DNA of 40,995 bases, from the IMG/VR virus record IMGVR_UViG_3300047409_000085, positions 1-40,995 of that record; one strand, 5' to 3'. The DNA comes from a virus. Shown here one piece after another: positions 13,586 through 19,841 of this stretch. Position numbers and translations under genes: made by a program. The first letter of the stretch is position 1, and every line of letters begins with the position of its first letter. The notes beneath the pieces are model-generated. The model saw nothing but the letters and a program-made list of their open reading frames with translations. It was not told the DNA's origin and did no database searches.

Positions 13586-13795
13586 ATGAACGAAATTACA
13601 GGAAAAGTTGTTTGCGTAGTCGAAAAGAAATACTACTTGGTAGTAAATTACGCAAAGGTCCGCATTTCAGAATCAAAAGCTGAGGAAATTCTCGGAGATT
13701 TGTTTGAAGATGTAGAAACAGTCACATCAACATATTTCTCTATCACGGGGGAAAAAATGGAACGTATCTGGGGGGGGCAAACAGGAGTAAGATAG
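13586..13795 (+). CDS. Small early protein, 69 aa
   Basis: MNEITGKVVCVVEKKYYLVV..., SD AGAGGACAATCAAA. Beta-rich N-terminal half (KVVCVVEKKYYLVVNYAKVRI), then acidic. Near the end a run of eight G (13770-13777) makes the C terminus prone to slippage. The stop abuts a palindrome variant (13796). Unknown function. Confidence 0.65.
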   Translation: MNEITGKVVCVVEKKYYLVVNYAKVRISESKAEEILGDLFEDVETVTSTYFSITGEKMERIWGGQTGVR

Positions 13796-13810
13796 TTCCA
13801 ATCATTTGAA
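13796..13810. repeat. S15 palindrome variant (A4 to C)
   Basis: 14/15 match, immediately after the stop codon of the 69-aa gene. Confidence 0.8.
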
Positions 13811-13812
13811 TG

Positions 13813-13898
13813 TGGGAAGTGATAACAATATGAGTGGTTGAACTATCACTGCATAATGCACATAGGCAATAATCACGGAAAGATTGAAACACTTCCCA
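13813..13898 (+). other. Leader RNA with 9-bp perfect closing stem
   Basis: TGGGAAGTG (13813-13821) pairs with CACTTCCCA (13890-13898). The arms resemble those of the leader at 13476, so the two are probably related elements placed before consecutive small genes. Confidence 0.55.
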
Positions 13899-13923
13899 TT
13901 TCATAAACCCAAAGGAAATAGCA

Positions 13924-14055
13924 ATGAAGTTTTTATTTGCTTGTATTCTGATTGTAATTGCATTATACTTAGTTGGTAGTCAACAAGGTGCAATACAATC
14001 AATCAAAGACAACTTTGCTAGTGGTAAAACACAAGCAACAATCAAAGGATGGTAA
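13924..14055 (+). CDS. Small membrane protein, 43 aa
   Basis: MKFLFACILIVIALYLVGSQ... has one N-terminal hydrophobic segment (residues 2-18) then a polar tail. SD AAAGGAAATAGCA. It could be anchored in the inner membrane or cleaved. Unknown function. Confidence 0.65.
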   Translation: MKFLFACILIVIALYLVGSQQGAIQSIKDNFASGKTQATIKGW

Positions 14056-14056
14056 A

Positions 14057-14173
14057 ATGAGTAAAGGAAAACAAAAACTTTTGCTCTCAACATTGGAACT
14101 TTTCTTTTTTACTAACGATTACAATATTTACAAAATATTTGCTAATCTAAAGGAAAAGTATGCGACAAGCTAA
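14057..14173 (+). CDS. Small early protein, 38 aa
   Basis: MSKGKQKLLLSTLELFFFTN... The ATG follows the preceding stop by one base. Hydrophobic/aromatic middle, lysine-rich ends. It overlaps the next gene by 14 nt. Unknown function. Confidence 0.5.
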   Translation: MSKGKQKLLLSTLELFFFTNDYNIYKIFANLKEKYATS

Positions 14174-14357
14174 ATCTACAATAGGATCAAAGAAAGTCTA
14201 TCGCAATAGATGTTCTAGGTGTAACCATAAGATTCCGAGAGGATATTATCTGGGTGAACCAATCTGTCAAGACTGTGTAGATAGACAAAGACGAAACCAG
14301 AAACCAGAATCTAAACCTAGCTTGTTTCAAGCTATTGCTTCAATGTTTTGGGATTAA
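14160..14357 (+). CDS. Zinc-ribbon protein, 65 aa
   Basis: MRQAKSTIGSKKVYRNRCSR..., with C18-x2-C21 and C36-x2-C39, a four-cysteine zinc-binding layout, in a basic protein. SD TAAAGGAAAAG. Nucleic-acid or protein contact is likely from the fold type; the target is unknown. Confidence 0.75.
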   Translation: MRQAKSTIGSKKVYRNRCSRCNHKIPRGYYLGEPICQDCVDRQRRNQKPESKPSLFQAIASMFWD

Positions 14358-14359
14358 AG

Positions 14360-14374
14360 TTCAAATGATTTGAA
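14360..14374. repeat. S15 palindrome, exact, G centre
   Basis: Intergenic, 2 bp after the zinc-ribbon stop codon and 17 nt before the next ATG. Confidence 0.95.
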
Positions 14375-14391
14375 TATTGGAGGACAATCGG

Positions 14392-14493
14392 ATGCCAAAG
14401 TGGATCAATCCGCAAGACAACATAGGAGTAGGGCCATTTGTTCTAATCCTAGTCTTAGTTATTTTTACAATAATTGCAGTAAGGAGTTGCTAG
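14392..14493 (+). CDS. Small membrane protein, 33 aa
   Basis: MPKWINPQDNIGVGPFVLIL... ends IIAVRSC-stop. One hydrophobic segment (residues 14-29). SD TTGGAGGACAATCGG. Unknown function. Confidence 0.55.
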   Translation: MPKWINPQDNIGVGPFVLILVLVIFTIIAVRSC

Positions 14494-14494
14494 T

Positions 14495-14632
14495 ATGGGA
14501 TGGTTTAGTAAAAAGAAACCAAAAGTATATACTCCACAATCAACAAAATGGACACATTGTAGAACTTGTGGTATTAGATACCCAGTTTATATGTCCAAAT
14601 GTCCTAATAAAGCCAATCATAAGAAAAACTAA
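14495..14632 (+). CDS. Small basic C/H protein, 45 aa
   Basis: MGWFSKKKPKVYTPQSTKWT then H-C-R-T-C and a later SKCPNKANH, so C-x2-C plus C-x5-H could form a zinc knuckle. Very basic. SD AAGGAGTTGCTAGT lies in the end of the previous gene. Unknown function. Confidence 0.6.
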   Translation: MGWFSKKKPKVYTPQSTKWTHCRTCGIRYPVYMSKCPNKANHKKN

Positions 14633-14649
14633 TTATTGGCTTGTCGGTA

Positions 14650-14737
14650 ACGTCATTCTGCATAGATGCACCGTTGACAAAGGCTCTAAGGCGCAGATGT
14701 AATGAAAATTATACTAGGTTCGATTCCTAGATGACGT
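14650..14737 (+). tRNA. tRNA-like element, class-II-sized, non-canonical core
   Basis: A 7-bp acceptor helix (ACGTCAT 14650-14656 with ATGACGT 14731-14737) directly abuts a perfect T-arm (CTAGG-TTCGATT-CCTAG, 14714-14730). Before it is a variable-arm-like hairpin TGTAAT-GAAA-ATTATA (14698-14713). Total length is 88 nt, as for class II tRNAs. A normal D-arm and anticodon arm cannot be drawn; instead TCTGC (14657-14661) pairs with GCAGA (14693-14697) around a 31-nt loop. It may be a degenerate tRNA or a tRNA-mimic RNA. A TTGACA-18-TGTAAT promoter-like pair also falls inside (14674-14703). No encoded CCA. Confidence 0.4.
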
Positions 14738-14742
14738 ATTTG

Positions 14743-14757
14743 TTCAAATGATTTGAA
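14743..14757. repeat. S15 palindrome, exact, G centre
   Basis: Between the tRNA-like element and the 29-bp inverted repeat; its right half is part of the inverted repeat's left arm. Confidence 0.95.
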
Positions 14758-14902
14758 AGCTTAATGAAATACTTTAATGCTTTTGAGCTAGATAGAAAGT
14801 AGAGATAACTAATCCAAACGGGAGATAAAGTAATCATTAGAGTAGCTCTCTAGTGGTCTTTAACGTAGAGGATCATTAAAGTATTTCATTAAGCTTTCAA
14901 AT
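14751..14902 (+). ncRNA. 152-nt RNA element closed by a 29-bp perfect stem
   Basis: Bases 14751-14779 are the exact reverse complement of 14874-14902. The 94-nt interior can form nested shorter stems (GAGCTA 14785-14790 with TAGCTC 14843-14848; CTAAT with ATTAG 14836-14840; CTCTA with TAGAG). No ORF is evident. It lies upstream of the ParB-like gene's promoter. Possible roles are an RNase III processing site, a stable small RNA, or a DNA cruciform. Not recognised as a known family. Confidence 0.6.
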
Positions 14903-14918
14903 TCTGATAATTTAGTTC

Positions 14919-14947
14919 TTGACAAACGTGAATTACTGTGCTATAAT
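14919..14947 (+). promoter_or_regulatory. Consensus promoter of the ParB-like gene
   Basis: TTGACA 14919-14924, 17-nt spacer, TATAAT 14942-14947. The 16-bp palindrome AAGTTCAATTGAACTT (14952-14967) covers the expected start point. A 16-bp S15 variant (14980) and an exact copy (15139) lie in the leader, consistent with autoregulation. Confidence 0.85.
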
Positions 14948-14979
14948 AATCAAGTTCAATTGAACTTTAACTAACAATC

Positions 14980-14995
14980 TTCAAAATGATTTGAA
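14980..14995. repeat. S15 palindrome variant with one inserted A
   Basis: TTCAAAATGATTTGAA, about 35 bp downstream of the promoter of the ParB-like gene. Confidence 0.7.
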
Positions 14996-15000
14996 ATATT

Positions 15001-15130
15001 AGACTTGTAAAAGAACGGAAGGGTAACAAAAGTTTTCTAAGGGTAGCTATAAGATAATTAATAACACTGTTTTATAGCGAGAGATAAGAAATTAAAAGAG
15101 AATAGACTTAATCCGGGAATCTCTGCTTTT
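15001..15130 (+). other. Structured leader of the ParB-like gene
   Basis: Stems GCTATAA/TTATAGC (15046-15052, 15072-15078) and AGAGAT/ATCTCT (15080-15085, 15119-15124). No ORF seen. Confidence 0.4.
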
Positions 15131-15138
15131 TCTAATAT

Positions 15139-15153
15139 TTCAAATCATTTGAA
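15139..15153. repeat. S15 palindrome, exact, C centre
   Basis: 29 nt upstream of the ParB-like ATG, before its SD. Confidence 0.95.
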
Positions 15154-15182
15154 TTTAACCAACCTTAAGGAGATTAAATCAG

Positions 15183-16226
15183 ATGCCAGAAGTTACAACT
15201 TCACCAACCAAACAACGGGTGGTCAAACCGCAAACTGCTAAATCCGAACGAGAGATGACCGCCGGAATGCAGGCTATCAAGTTCGATCCGGCGGACTTAA
15301 CAGTAGTCACCAAAAAACACCCATTGGCTGAAAAGCTTTACTTGAACCGAAATGATACCGAGTATCAAGCAGGATCACCTTCGGTTGAAGAATTTAAGCG
15401 TCAGGGACAACTTCAACCAATTGGATTGTTTCCGTATACCAATCCGAATACAGGACATAAAGAGCTAGTCGTAGCGTTTGGAGTTCAACGAAGAAATAAA
15501 GCTCTCGCTGGTGGAATGCAAGTCGAAGGTGTTGTGTTTCGTGATTGGACTCCCGAAGATGCTGAACAAGCGATGATTGCTGAGAATGAACAGCGCATTA
15601 ACCTTAGTTTCAAAGATCAACTAATGGCAGTCAAACGTCTTGTTAAATTCCACAAAGAAGCTAAAACAAAGAATTACTTCGGTCACGTTGCTTCTTTGTT
15701 CAACAAAACTTCTCATCAATGGGCTAGGGATATGTATGCTGTATCACATCTTCCTCCAAAGGTGCTGAACAAGATTCCCGATGTTATCCCATTTGCTACA
15801 GCAATTCAGATCGCAAAGGCTGAACCGATAGAAGGACAAAAGATTGAGGAAGCTCAACTTTCTGCGTTCGATGAATTGATGGCTGATGAGACTACATTGA
15901 GTCAAAAGGGAACGGTTAGGGCTGAGAAGGCTCTTAACAACCGTGTTGGTAAGAAAACTGTTGATAAGCTTTCTGCTATTGAGCTTCGTGTGATTATCAC
16001 AGATGACAAACTTGATCTTAGCTTGTCAGATGAAGATACTCGCGTACTCATCTCTGCTTTGCTTGGTGATCGTGATGTGAACGAAGTTCAACGGTATGGA
16101 ATCAAGTGGTACAAACACGCTGAGAAGAAAGCTAAAGCTCCCAAGAAAGCTAAACCTGCTAAAGAAGAGCAGGTAAATATTGATGAGCTTGAGTTTGACT
16201 CAGACGACGATGATGACGATGAGTAA
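15183..16226 (+). CDS. ParB/KorB-like CTPase-fold DNA-binding protein
   Basis: 347 aa. Residues about 66-160 match the ParB N-terminal domain: VEEFKRQGQLQPI, then GVQRRNKA (100-107) in place of the usual GERRxRA, then ENEQRINL (134-141) in place of ENxQRxxL. These are the CTP-contact motifs of the family. Residues about 164-210 look like the ParB/KorB helix-turn-helix (YFGHVASLFNKTSHQWARDM, then LPPKVLNKIPD and ATAIQIA). The C terminus is lysine/alanine-rich and ends in an acidic D/E tail. SD TTAAGGAGATTAAATC. No ParA ATPase is seen anywhere. It is the best candidate to bind the 55 S15 palindromes; that link is inference. Confidence 0.85.
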   Translation: MPEVTTSPTKQRVVKPQTAKSEREMTAGMQAIKFDPADLTVVTKKHPLAEKLYLNRNDTEYQAGSPSVEEFKRQGQLQPIGLFPYTNPNTGHKELVVAFGVQRRNKALAGGMQVEGVVFRDWTPEDAEQAMIAENEQRINLSFKDQLMAVKRLVKFHKEAKTKNYFGHVASLFNKTSHQWARDMYAVSHLPPKVLNKIPDVIPFATAIQIAKAEPIEGQKIEEAQLSAFDELMADETTLSQKGTVRAEKALNNRVGKKTVDKLSAIELRVIITDDKLDLSLSDEDTRVLISALLGDRDVNEVQRYGIKWYKHAEKKAKAPKKAKPAKEEQVNIDELEFDSDDDDDDE

Positions 16227-16230
16227 TCAA

Positions 16231-16297
16231 ATTTGAAGTTTAGGCTTCCTTAGACGTAAGAAATTCCTAAAATGCGGAATTATCCTAAACTTCAAAT
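16231..16297 (+). other. Long-stem RNA/DNA element after the ParB-like gene
   Basis: Bases 16231-16244 and 16284-16297 form a 14-bp perfect inverted repeat. Inside are two small stems (CTTA/TAAG and AATTCC/GGAATT), giving a multi-branch fold. The right arm overlaps the S15 copy at 16291. Confidence 0.6.
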
Positions 16298-16305
16298 CAT
16301 TTGAA
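16291..16305. repeat. S15 palindrome, exact, C centre
   Basis: Intergenic downstream of the ParB-like gene; left half is part of the 14-bp stem. Confidence 0.95.
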
Positions 16306-16340
16306 TGCGGTTTAACACGGATTGTCCTCCTCCGCATTCA

Positions 16341-16388
16341 ATACACCTACCATAGTTTACTCGGCAGTGGCAATTATGGTAGGTGTAT
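16341..16388 (+). other. Hairpin with 14-bp perfect stem
   Basis: ATACACCTACCATA (16341-16354) pairs with 16375-16388 over a 20-nt loop, followed by CTTTCTTCT. It may be a terminator or an RNA processing site just upstream of the gene at 16412. Confidence 0.6.
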
Positions 16389-16411
16389 CTTTCTTCTGAA
16401 AGGATAGTTAA

Positions 16412-16783
16412 ATGAGATACGCACCATTAACGATCACTAAATATCCAGAATACGCAAAACTCTATTCACAAGTTCATCACATCCCACCAAAAGTAGTTAT
16501 TGAAAATGAACTACTTAACTGTGCAGCTTTGTTAGAAAACAAAGTACGCTTTCAAAAGCTTACTGTAACGGACGCTAGATACGCTTTGCTCAAACAATAC
16601 CCCGTAATGAACATCAAAGGAAGAGAGTACAATCTTAATTGCATACCTTCCACTGGAATGTTAATTGCTGTTCACGGATATAAATTCCGTGCATCAGTAC
16701 TTGATTTAATTCGTGCCCTTGATGGTTGCTTATGGGGTATACCTAAACAAAATAATATAACTGATGAAATTCAAATCATTTGA
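16412..16783 (+). CDS. Hypothetical early protein, 123 aa
   Basis: MRYAPLTITKYPEYAKLYSQ..., SD GAAAGGATAG. No family recognised. The last codons Q-I-I-stop are provided by the S15 palindrome at 16770-16784, whose TGA ends the gene. Confidence 0.7.
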   Translation: MRYAPLTITKYPEYAKLYSQVHHIPPKVVIENELLNCAALLENKVRFQKLTVTDARYALLKQYPVMNIKGREYNLNCIPSTGMLIAVHGYKFRASVLDLIRALDGCLWGIPKQNNITDEIQII

Positions 16784-16784
16784 A
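16770..16784. repeat. S15 palindrome, exact, C centre
   Basis: Overlaps the gene end and supplies its stop codon (TGA 16781-16783); 13 nt before the next ATG. Confidence 0.95.
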
Positions 16785-16797
16785 CAAGGAGAAAACA

Positions 16798-16962
16798 ATG
16801 TCTAATCAATGTGCTTGTGGTGACATAGAATGTATTGATCGAAGAGAAGATTTAGCAGTAACAGATGCAAGTGAACCTTTCTTTTTCTATCTTCCAACAC
16901 AAGAAGAACTTATTGAAATGGACTTGAATACTGAAAGCAATTTGATGGAGATTGAGCAATAA
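16798..16962 (+). CDS. Small acidic cysteine-containing protein, 54 aa
   Basis: MSNQCACGDIECIDRREDLA... Start chosen for SD AAGGAGAAAACA. Three cysteines in C-x-C-x4-C near the N terminus could bind a metal; the rest is acidic. Unknown function. A terminator-like hairpin follows the stop codon. Confidence 0.65.
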   Translation: MSNQCACGDIECIDRREDLAVTDASEPFFFYLPTQEELIEMDLNTESNLMEIEQ

Positions 16963-16996
16963 GGTAAAAGGAAGGGGGACTAAATCCCCCTTTACC
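16963..16996 (+). terminator. Intrinsic terminator-like hairpin
   Basis: Outer stem GGTAAA/TTTACC and inner stem GGGGGA/TCCCCC around CTAAA, immediately after the stop codon at 16962. The T-run is short, so it may be partial. Confidence 0.6.
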
Positions 16997-17044
16997 TTTC
17001 ACCAATTTACGCTTAACGATCAATTGCATAGGAAGGATGACTGT

Positions 17045-17461
17045 ATGCGGGATGAGATTGAAATCATTATAGCACAAACTCAAAAGAAAGTCAAGTGTTA
17101 TTCTGATAATAACAAATTAGAATTAGATGATGATTCAAATGATTTGAATTTCCGAACCGAAGGAACTGAGCGAGGAAATGGTGCTTCGCTGCATTGGTTA
17201 GGTACTTTTCTCGAATCAGATAACAAAGCTGTAGTTAGAAATAAGGAACCAGAAATTGCAATGAGATATGCAGTAGAGGAAATGGATAGGAGGATCACGG
17301 ACTCAGACTTCCGTGATAGGTTTTCTGATAAAGAATCTTCGACGCCTGAATCCAGAACAGAGGAAAGTTTTAAGAAAGCACTTAGTAAGATTACACAATC
17401 ATATACCCGAAGTATCTCATTGGTTACTAAGTTGGGAGAGTCTGATAAAGGTAGCAGATAG
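17045..17461 (+). CDS. Hypothetical early protein, 138 aa, overlapping the PC4-like gene
   Basis: MRDEIEIIIAQTQKKVKCYS..., start chosen for SD GGAAGGATGACTG. Charged, mostly helical, low-complexity. A S15 copy at 17134 reads S-N-D-L. Its last 149 nt overlap the frame of the PC4-like protein, which lies +1 to it, so the two might be one protein joined by frameshifting. No family recognised. Confidence 0.6.
   Translation: MRDEIEIIIAQTQKKVKCYSDNNKLELDDDSNDLNFRTEGTERGNGASLHWLGTFLESDNKAVVRNKEPEIAMRYAVEEMDRRITDSDFRDRFSDKESSTPESRTEESFKKALSKITQSYTRSISLVTKLGESDKGSR
17134..17148. repeat. S15 palindrome, exact, G centre
   Basis: Inside the 138-aa gene; reads S-N-D-L. Confidence 0.95.
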
Positions 17462-17750
17462 AAATAAGAAGTTTGGTAAAACTAAATATGGAAAGGCTAA
17501 TCAAAGACCGTTCCAATTAGTTGAGAAGAGTATACCTATTACGCTTGATGAGAAACACTGGTTTCTTAGGATCATATACGATAAAGTAAATAAGCAATTC
17601 ATTTTAGACATAAGAGAATTTGAACTTGAGCAAACCCGTATAGAGGACAAGTTCAAGGCAACTACTAATGGGATAAGCTTACCCATTCCACACTGGTATC
17701 AAATTCTTAACGTAGCTTTTAAGCTAATGCAGAAATGGAGTAAGAAATAA
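17313..17750 (+). CDS. PC4-like single-stranded DNA-binding protein
   Basis: Residues 66-140 resemble the PC4/p15 coactivator fold: beta strands (FQLVEKSIPITLDEKHWFLRI), then KQFILDIREFE (94-104), then the typical T-N-G-I-S-L (118-123) with a following helix containing HWYQIL. PC4-like proteins bind ssDNA as dimers and appear in phage replication and recombination. The only in-frame start is GTG 17313 without a near SD. The conserved part starts only around residue 46, so the true N terminus is doubtful and a +1 frameshift from the upstream gene is possible. Confidence 0.65.
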   Translation: MIGFLIKNLRRLNPEQRKVLRKHLVRLHNHIPEVSHWLLSWESLIKVADRNKKFGKTKYGKANQRPFQLVEKSIPITLDEKHWFLRIIYDKVNKQFILDIREFELEQTRIEDKFKATTNGISLPIPHWYQILNVAFKLMQKWSKK

Positions 17751-17893
17751 TGGATAACTTAGCAGCTATGGAAAAATTCTTTAATCCTCCGTGGTATTCT
17801 GGATTATTAGATGCAGCAATATATGCAATTCCATTGATTATTTTATTTATTGTTGTTATGAATATGCTAAATGATTCAAAGAATGATAAATAA
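17750..17893 (+). CDS. Small membrane protein, 47 aa
   Basis: MDNLAAMEKFFNPPWYSGLL..., with a hydrophobic helix at residues 21-39. ATG overlaps the preceding stop (TAATG). Unknown function. Confidence 0.6.
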   Translation: MDNLAAMEKFFNPPWYSGLLDAAIYAIPLIILFIVVMNMLNDSKNDK

Positions 17894-17897
17894 ATAA

Positions 17898-17912
17898 TTC
17901 AAATGATTTGAA
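17898..17912. repeat. S15 palindrome, exact, G centre
   Basis: Intergenic; its terminal GAA leads into the SD of the primase-helicase. Confidence 0.95.
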
Positions 17913-17923
17913 AGAGGTAAAAT

Positions 17924-19564
17924 GTGAATCAAATCAATCCATTGAAGCAGAAGATAGCACAACATTTTAATGTAGAATATAGTGGAGAGGATTATGTAGA
18001 AGATAGATTTGTAACTATCAAATGTCCATTTGTAGATCATACTACAGGTAAGAAAAAGGCAGGATTGAATTTTCATAGTGGGGTATTGAATTGTTTTGGT
18101 TGTCAACAAGCATTCTCCTTTGCTAAGGTAGCAGAGAAGATAGGAATAAAACTAGAGGAAGGAGAATTAGATTCAATAGAAGAAATGGTTGAACAACTTG
18201 CACCTAGTAAAAGGATTACATATCCCATTAAGAAACAGATTGCAGAGTATACAAAATTCTTAGAAGAGAAACAACTTACTCCTGAAATTGTAGCAAAATG
18301 GAAAGGAGAAATGATTGTAGATAAGGAGGATAAGTTATATGGATACCTACGATTTCAACTTAGTCAAGGTTATTGTGCAAGACGAATCATTGATTCCGCC
18401 AAAGGACTCGGAGATGGAGAAAGATTCTACAATAAAGGAACTAGAACATTACTTGGATTTGAAAATCTTAAATCATTTGAAACAGTTATACTTACCGAAG
18501 GAATTACAGACTTCCTTACATTGCAGCAGTGTGGATATGCTAACTCAATTAGCAGTATGGGGGCTAAGCTATCAGAAGCACAAGCGTACTTGCTCAGAAA
18601 TAAAACAGTTTTCATATTATTTGACAGAGATTATGCTGGATACAGGGGAGCTATAGAAGCATCTGAATTACTTAAGAAATTCAAAGCAACTGCTATCATA
18701 CTTGAACTACCAGACATAGATGGAGAAAAGGTAGATGTAAACAGATTGTACGGTGAAGACAAGCCTACGTTGATAGCTTTCTTGAAAACTGAGACTACTA
18801 AGTATGAACAGTTTGATACATCATACTTAAAGAAGTTAAAACAGAATCAATACGAATCATTAAGATTCTGGAAGACGAGTATAGAATCTCTTGATAAAGC
18901 TTTGAATGGGGGAGTTACTACTGGTATTTATGGATTTACAGGGGATACAGGAATAGGTAAAACTACTATAGCTACTACATTTCTTCCATCATTTGTGGAT
19001 CAAGGAGCGAATGTATTACTATGTACTTATGAAGTTCCTAAGCTTCAGATGTGGGCTAGAATTGCTAGTCGTCAGTCCAAGTATTCTTTTGTGGAATTAG
19101 AAAGGGAATTTCATTTACTTGAGGATAAGATATATCAGTACACTGTTATACCACTTTCAAATCATTTGAGAATTGATAATAGTCCAAGCATCGCTCAGAT
19201 AGAAGCAAGCATAAAGAAGTTTGACATAATCATTATAGACTACTTACAACGAATGAATCCTCCTTTTGGTGTAACTGATAGTAACCAAGCTATTGCTAAG
19301 AATAGTGCTGAACTTAGTAGATTGATGATGCAGTATGAAAAAACTATCATAATACTATCATCTATGTCAGAAGGAGGTACGATGTTTAAGGGTAGTGGTG
19401 ATCCACGTTATACTAACGTAGCTAATTTTGTACTCCATAAACTTGGAGAGAAAACTATGAGCTTGAAGATAGAAAAGAATACAAGAGGCAAAGAAGGTGA
19501 AACTATTTTTCTTGAACCTAATTACCCTCACCAATTTATACTTGAAAAAGAAATAGGAGATTAA
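17924..19564 (+). CDS. Bifunctional primase-helicase
   Basis: 546 aa from GTG 17924 (SD GAAAGAGGTAAAAT). Zinc-binding primase module: C34, H39, C57, C60. Toprim catalytic residues: E192-G193 (TEGITD) and D234-R-D236. RecA-type DnaB-family helicase: Walker A GFTGDTGIGKTT (337-348), Walker B IIIIDY near 435-440. The layout matches T7 gp4-type replication proteins, here without a T7-like polymerase promoter system. S15 variants at 18467 and 19156 read L-K-S-F-E and S-N-H-L. Confidence 0.93.
   Translation: MNQINPLKQKIAQHFNVEYSGEDYVEDRFVTIKCPFVDHTTGKKKAGLNFHSGVLNCFGCQQAFSFAKVAEKIGIKLEEGELDSIEEMVEQLAPSKRITYPIKKQIAEYTKFLEEKQLTPEIVAKWKGEMIVDKEDKLYGYLRFQLSQGYCARRIIDSAKGLGDGERFYNKGTRTLLGFENLKSFETVILTEGITDFLTLQQCGYANSISSMGAKLSEAQAYLLRNKTVFILFDRDYAGYRGAIEASELLKKFKATAIILELPDIDGEKVDVNRLYGEDKPTLIAFLKTETTKYEQFDTSYLKKLKQNQYESLRFWKTSIESLDKALNGGVTTGIYGFTGDTGIGKTTIATTFLPSFVDQGANVLLCTYEVPKLQMWARIASRQSKYSFVELEREFHLLEDKIYQYTVIPLSNHLRIDNSPSIAQIEASIKKFDIIIIDYLQRMNPPFGVTDSNQAIAKNSAELSRLMMQYEKTIIILSSMSEGGTMFKGSGDPRYTNVANFVLHKLGEKTMSLKIEKNTRGKEGETIFLEPNYPHQFILEKEIGD
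18467..18481. repeat. S15 palindrome variant, 13/15
   Basis: CTTAAATCATTTGAA inside the primase-helicase; reads L-K-S-F-E. Fills a gap between exact copies at 17898 and 19628. Confidence 0.6.
19156..19170. repeat. S15 palindrome variant (last A to G)
   Basis: 14/15 inside the primase-helicase; reads S-N-H-L-R. Confidence 0.8.
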
Positions 19565-19565
19565 T

Positions 19566-19841
19566 ATGCTACCTAATTTGAATGGACAAAGTATTATTAT
19601 GGATTTAGAAGTAGAAAATAAAAAACTTTCAAATGATTTGAATGCTGCATTAAAACTTCTTGAAGTGTATAGGAAGCACTTTCCACTAGAAGGATTAGAA
19701 AGAATATCAAATCAACTTAAACATAAACCAGAAATGATGGAAAGTTTTCTTGAACTTCAAACAGCGGAGAAAGAATATGAGAAAGCTACTAGCAAAGGAC
19801 AAGATAGCTCAAGGATTCCTTCCACTAATACGGGAACCTAA
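19566..19841 (+). CDS. Small helical protein, 91 aa
   Basis: MLPNLNGQSIIMDLEVENKK... continues as a coiled coil (LSNDLNAALKLLEVYRKHF). It starts one base after the helicase stop and overlaps the polymerase start by 65 nt. A S15 copy at 19628 reads S-N-D-L. Possibly an accessory to helicase or polymerase; not recognised. Confidence 0.6.
   Translation: MLPNLNGQSIIMDLEVENKKLSNDLNAALKLLEVYRKHFPLEGLERISNQLKHKPEMMESFLELQTAEKEYEKATSKGQDSSRIPSTNTGT
19628..19642. repeat. S15 palindrome, exact, G centre
   Basis: Inside the 91-aa gene; reads S-N-D-L. Confidence 0.95.

Noticed and set aside
14370-14702. 110-aa plus-strand ORF
   Set aside because: It runs out of frame across two better small genes (14392, 14495) with SDs and into the tRNA-like element.
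14751-14902. Insertion sequence or MITE from the 29-bp inverted repeat
   Set aside because: No transposase, no target-site duplication seen at its edges, and only one copy.
16227-16238. Further S15 copy at TCAAATTTGAA
   Set aside because: Only a partial match lacking the centre and one end; it is explained by the 14-bp stem that starts at 16231.
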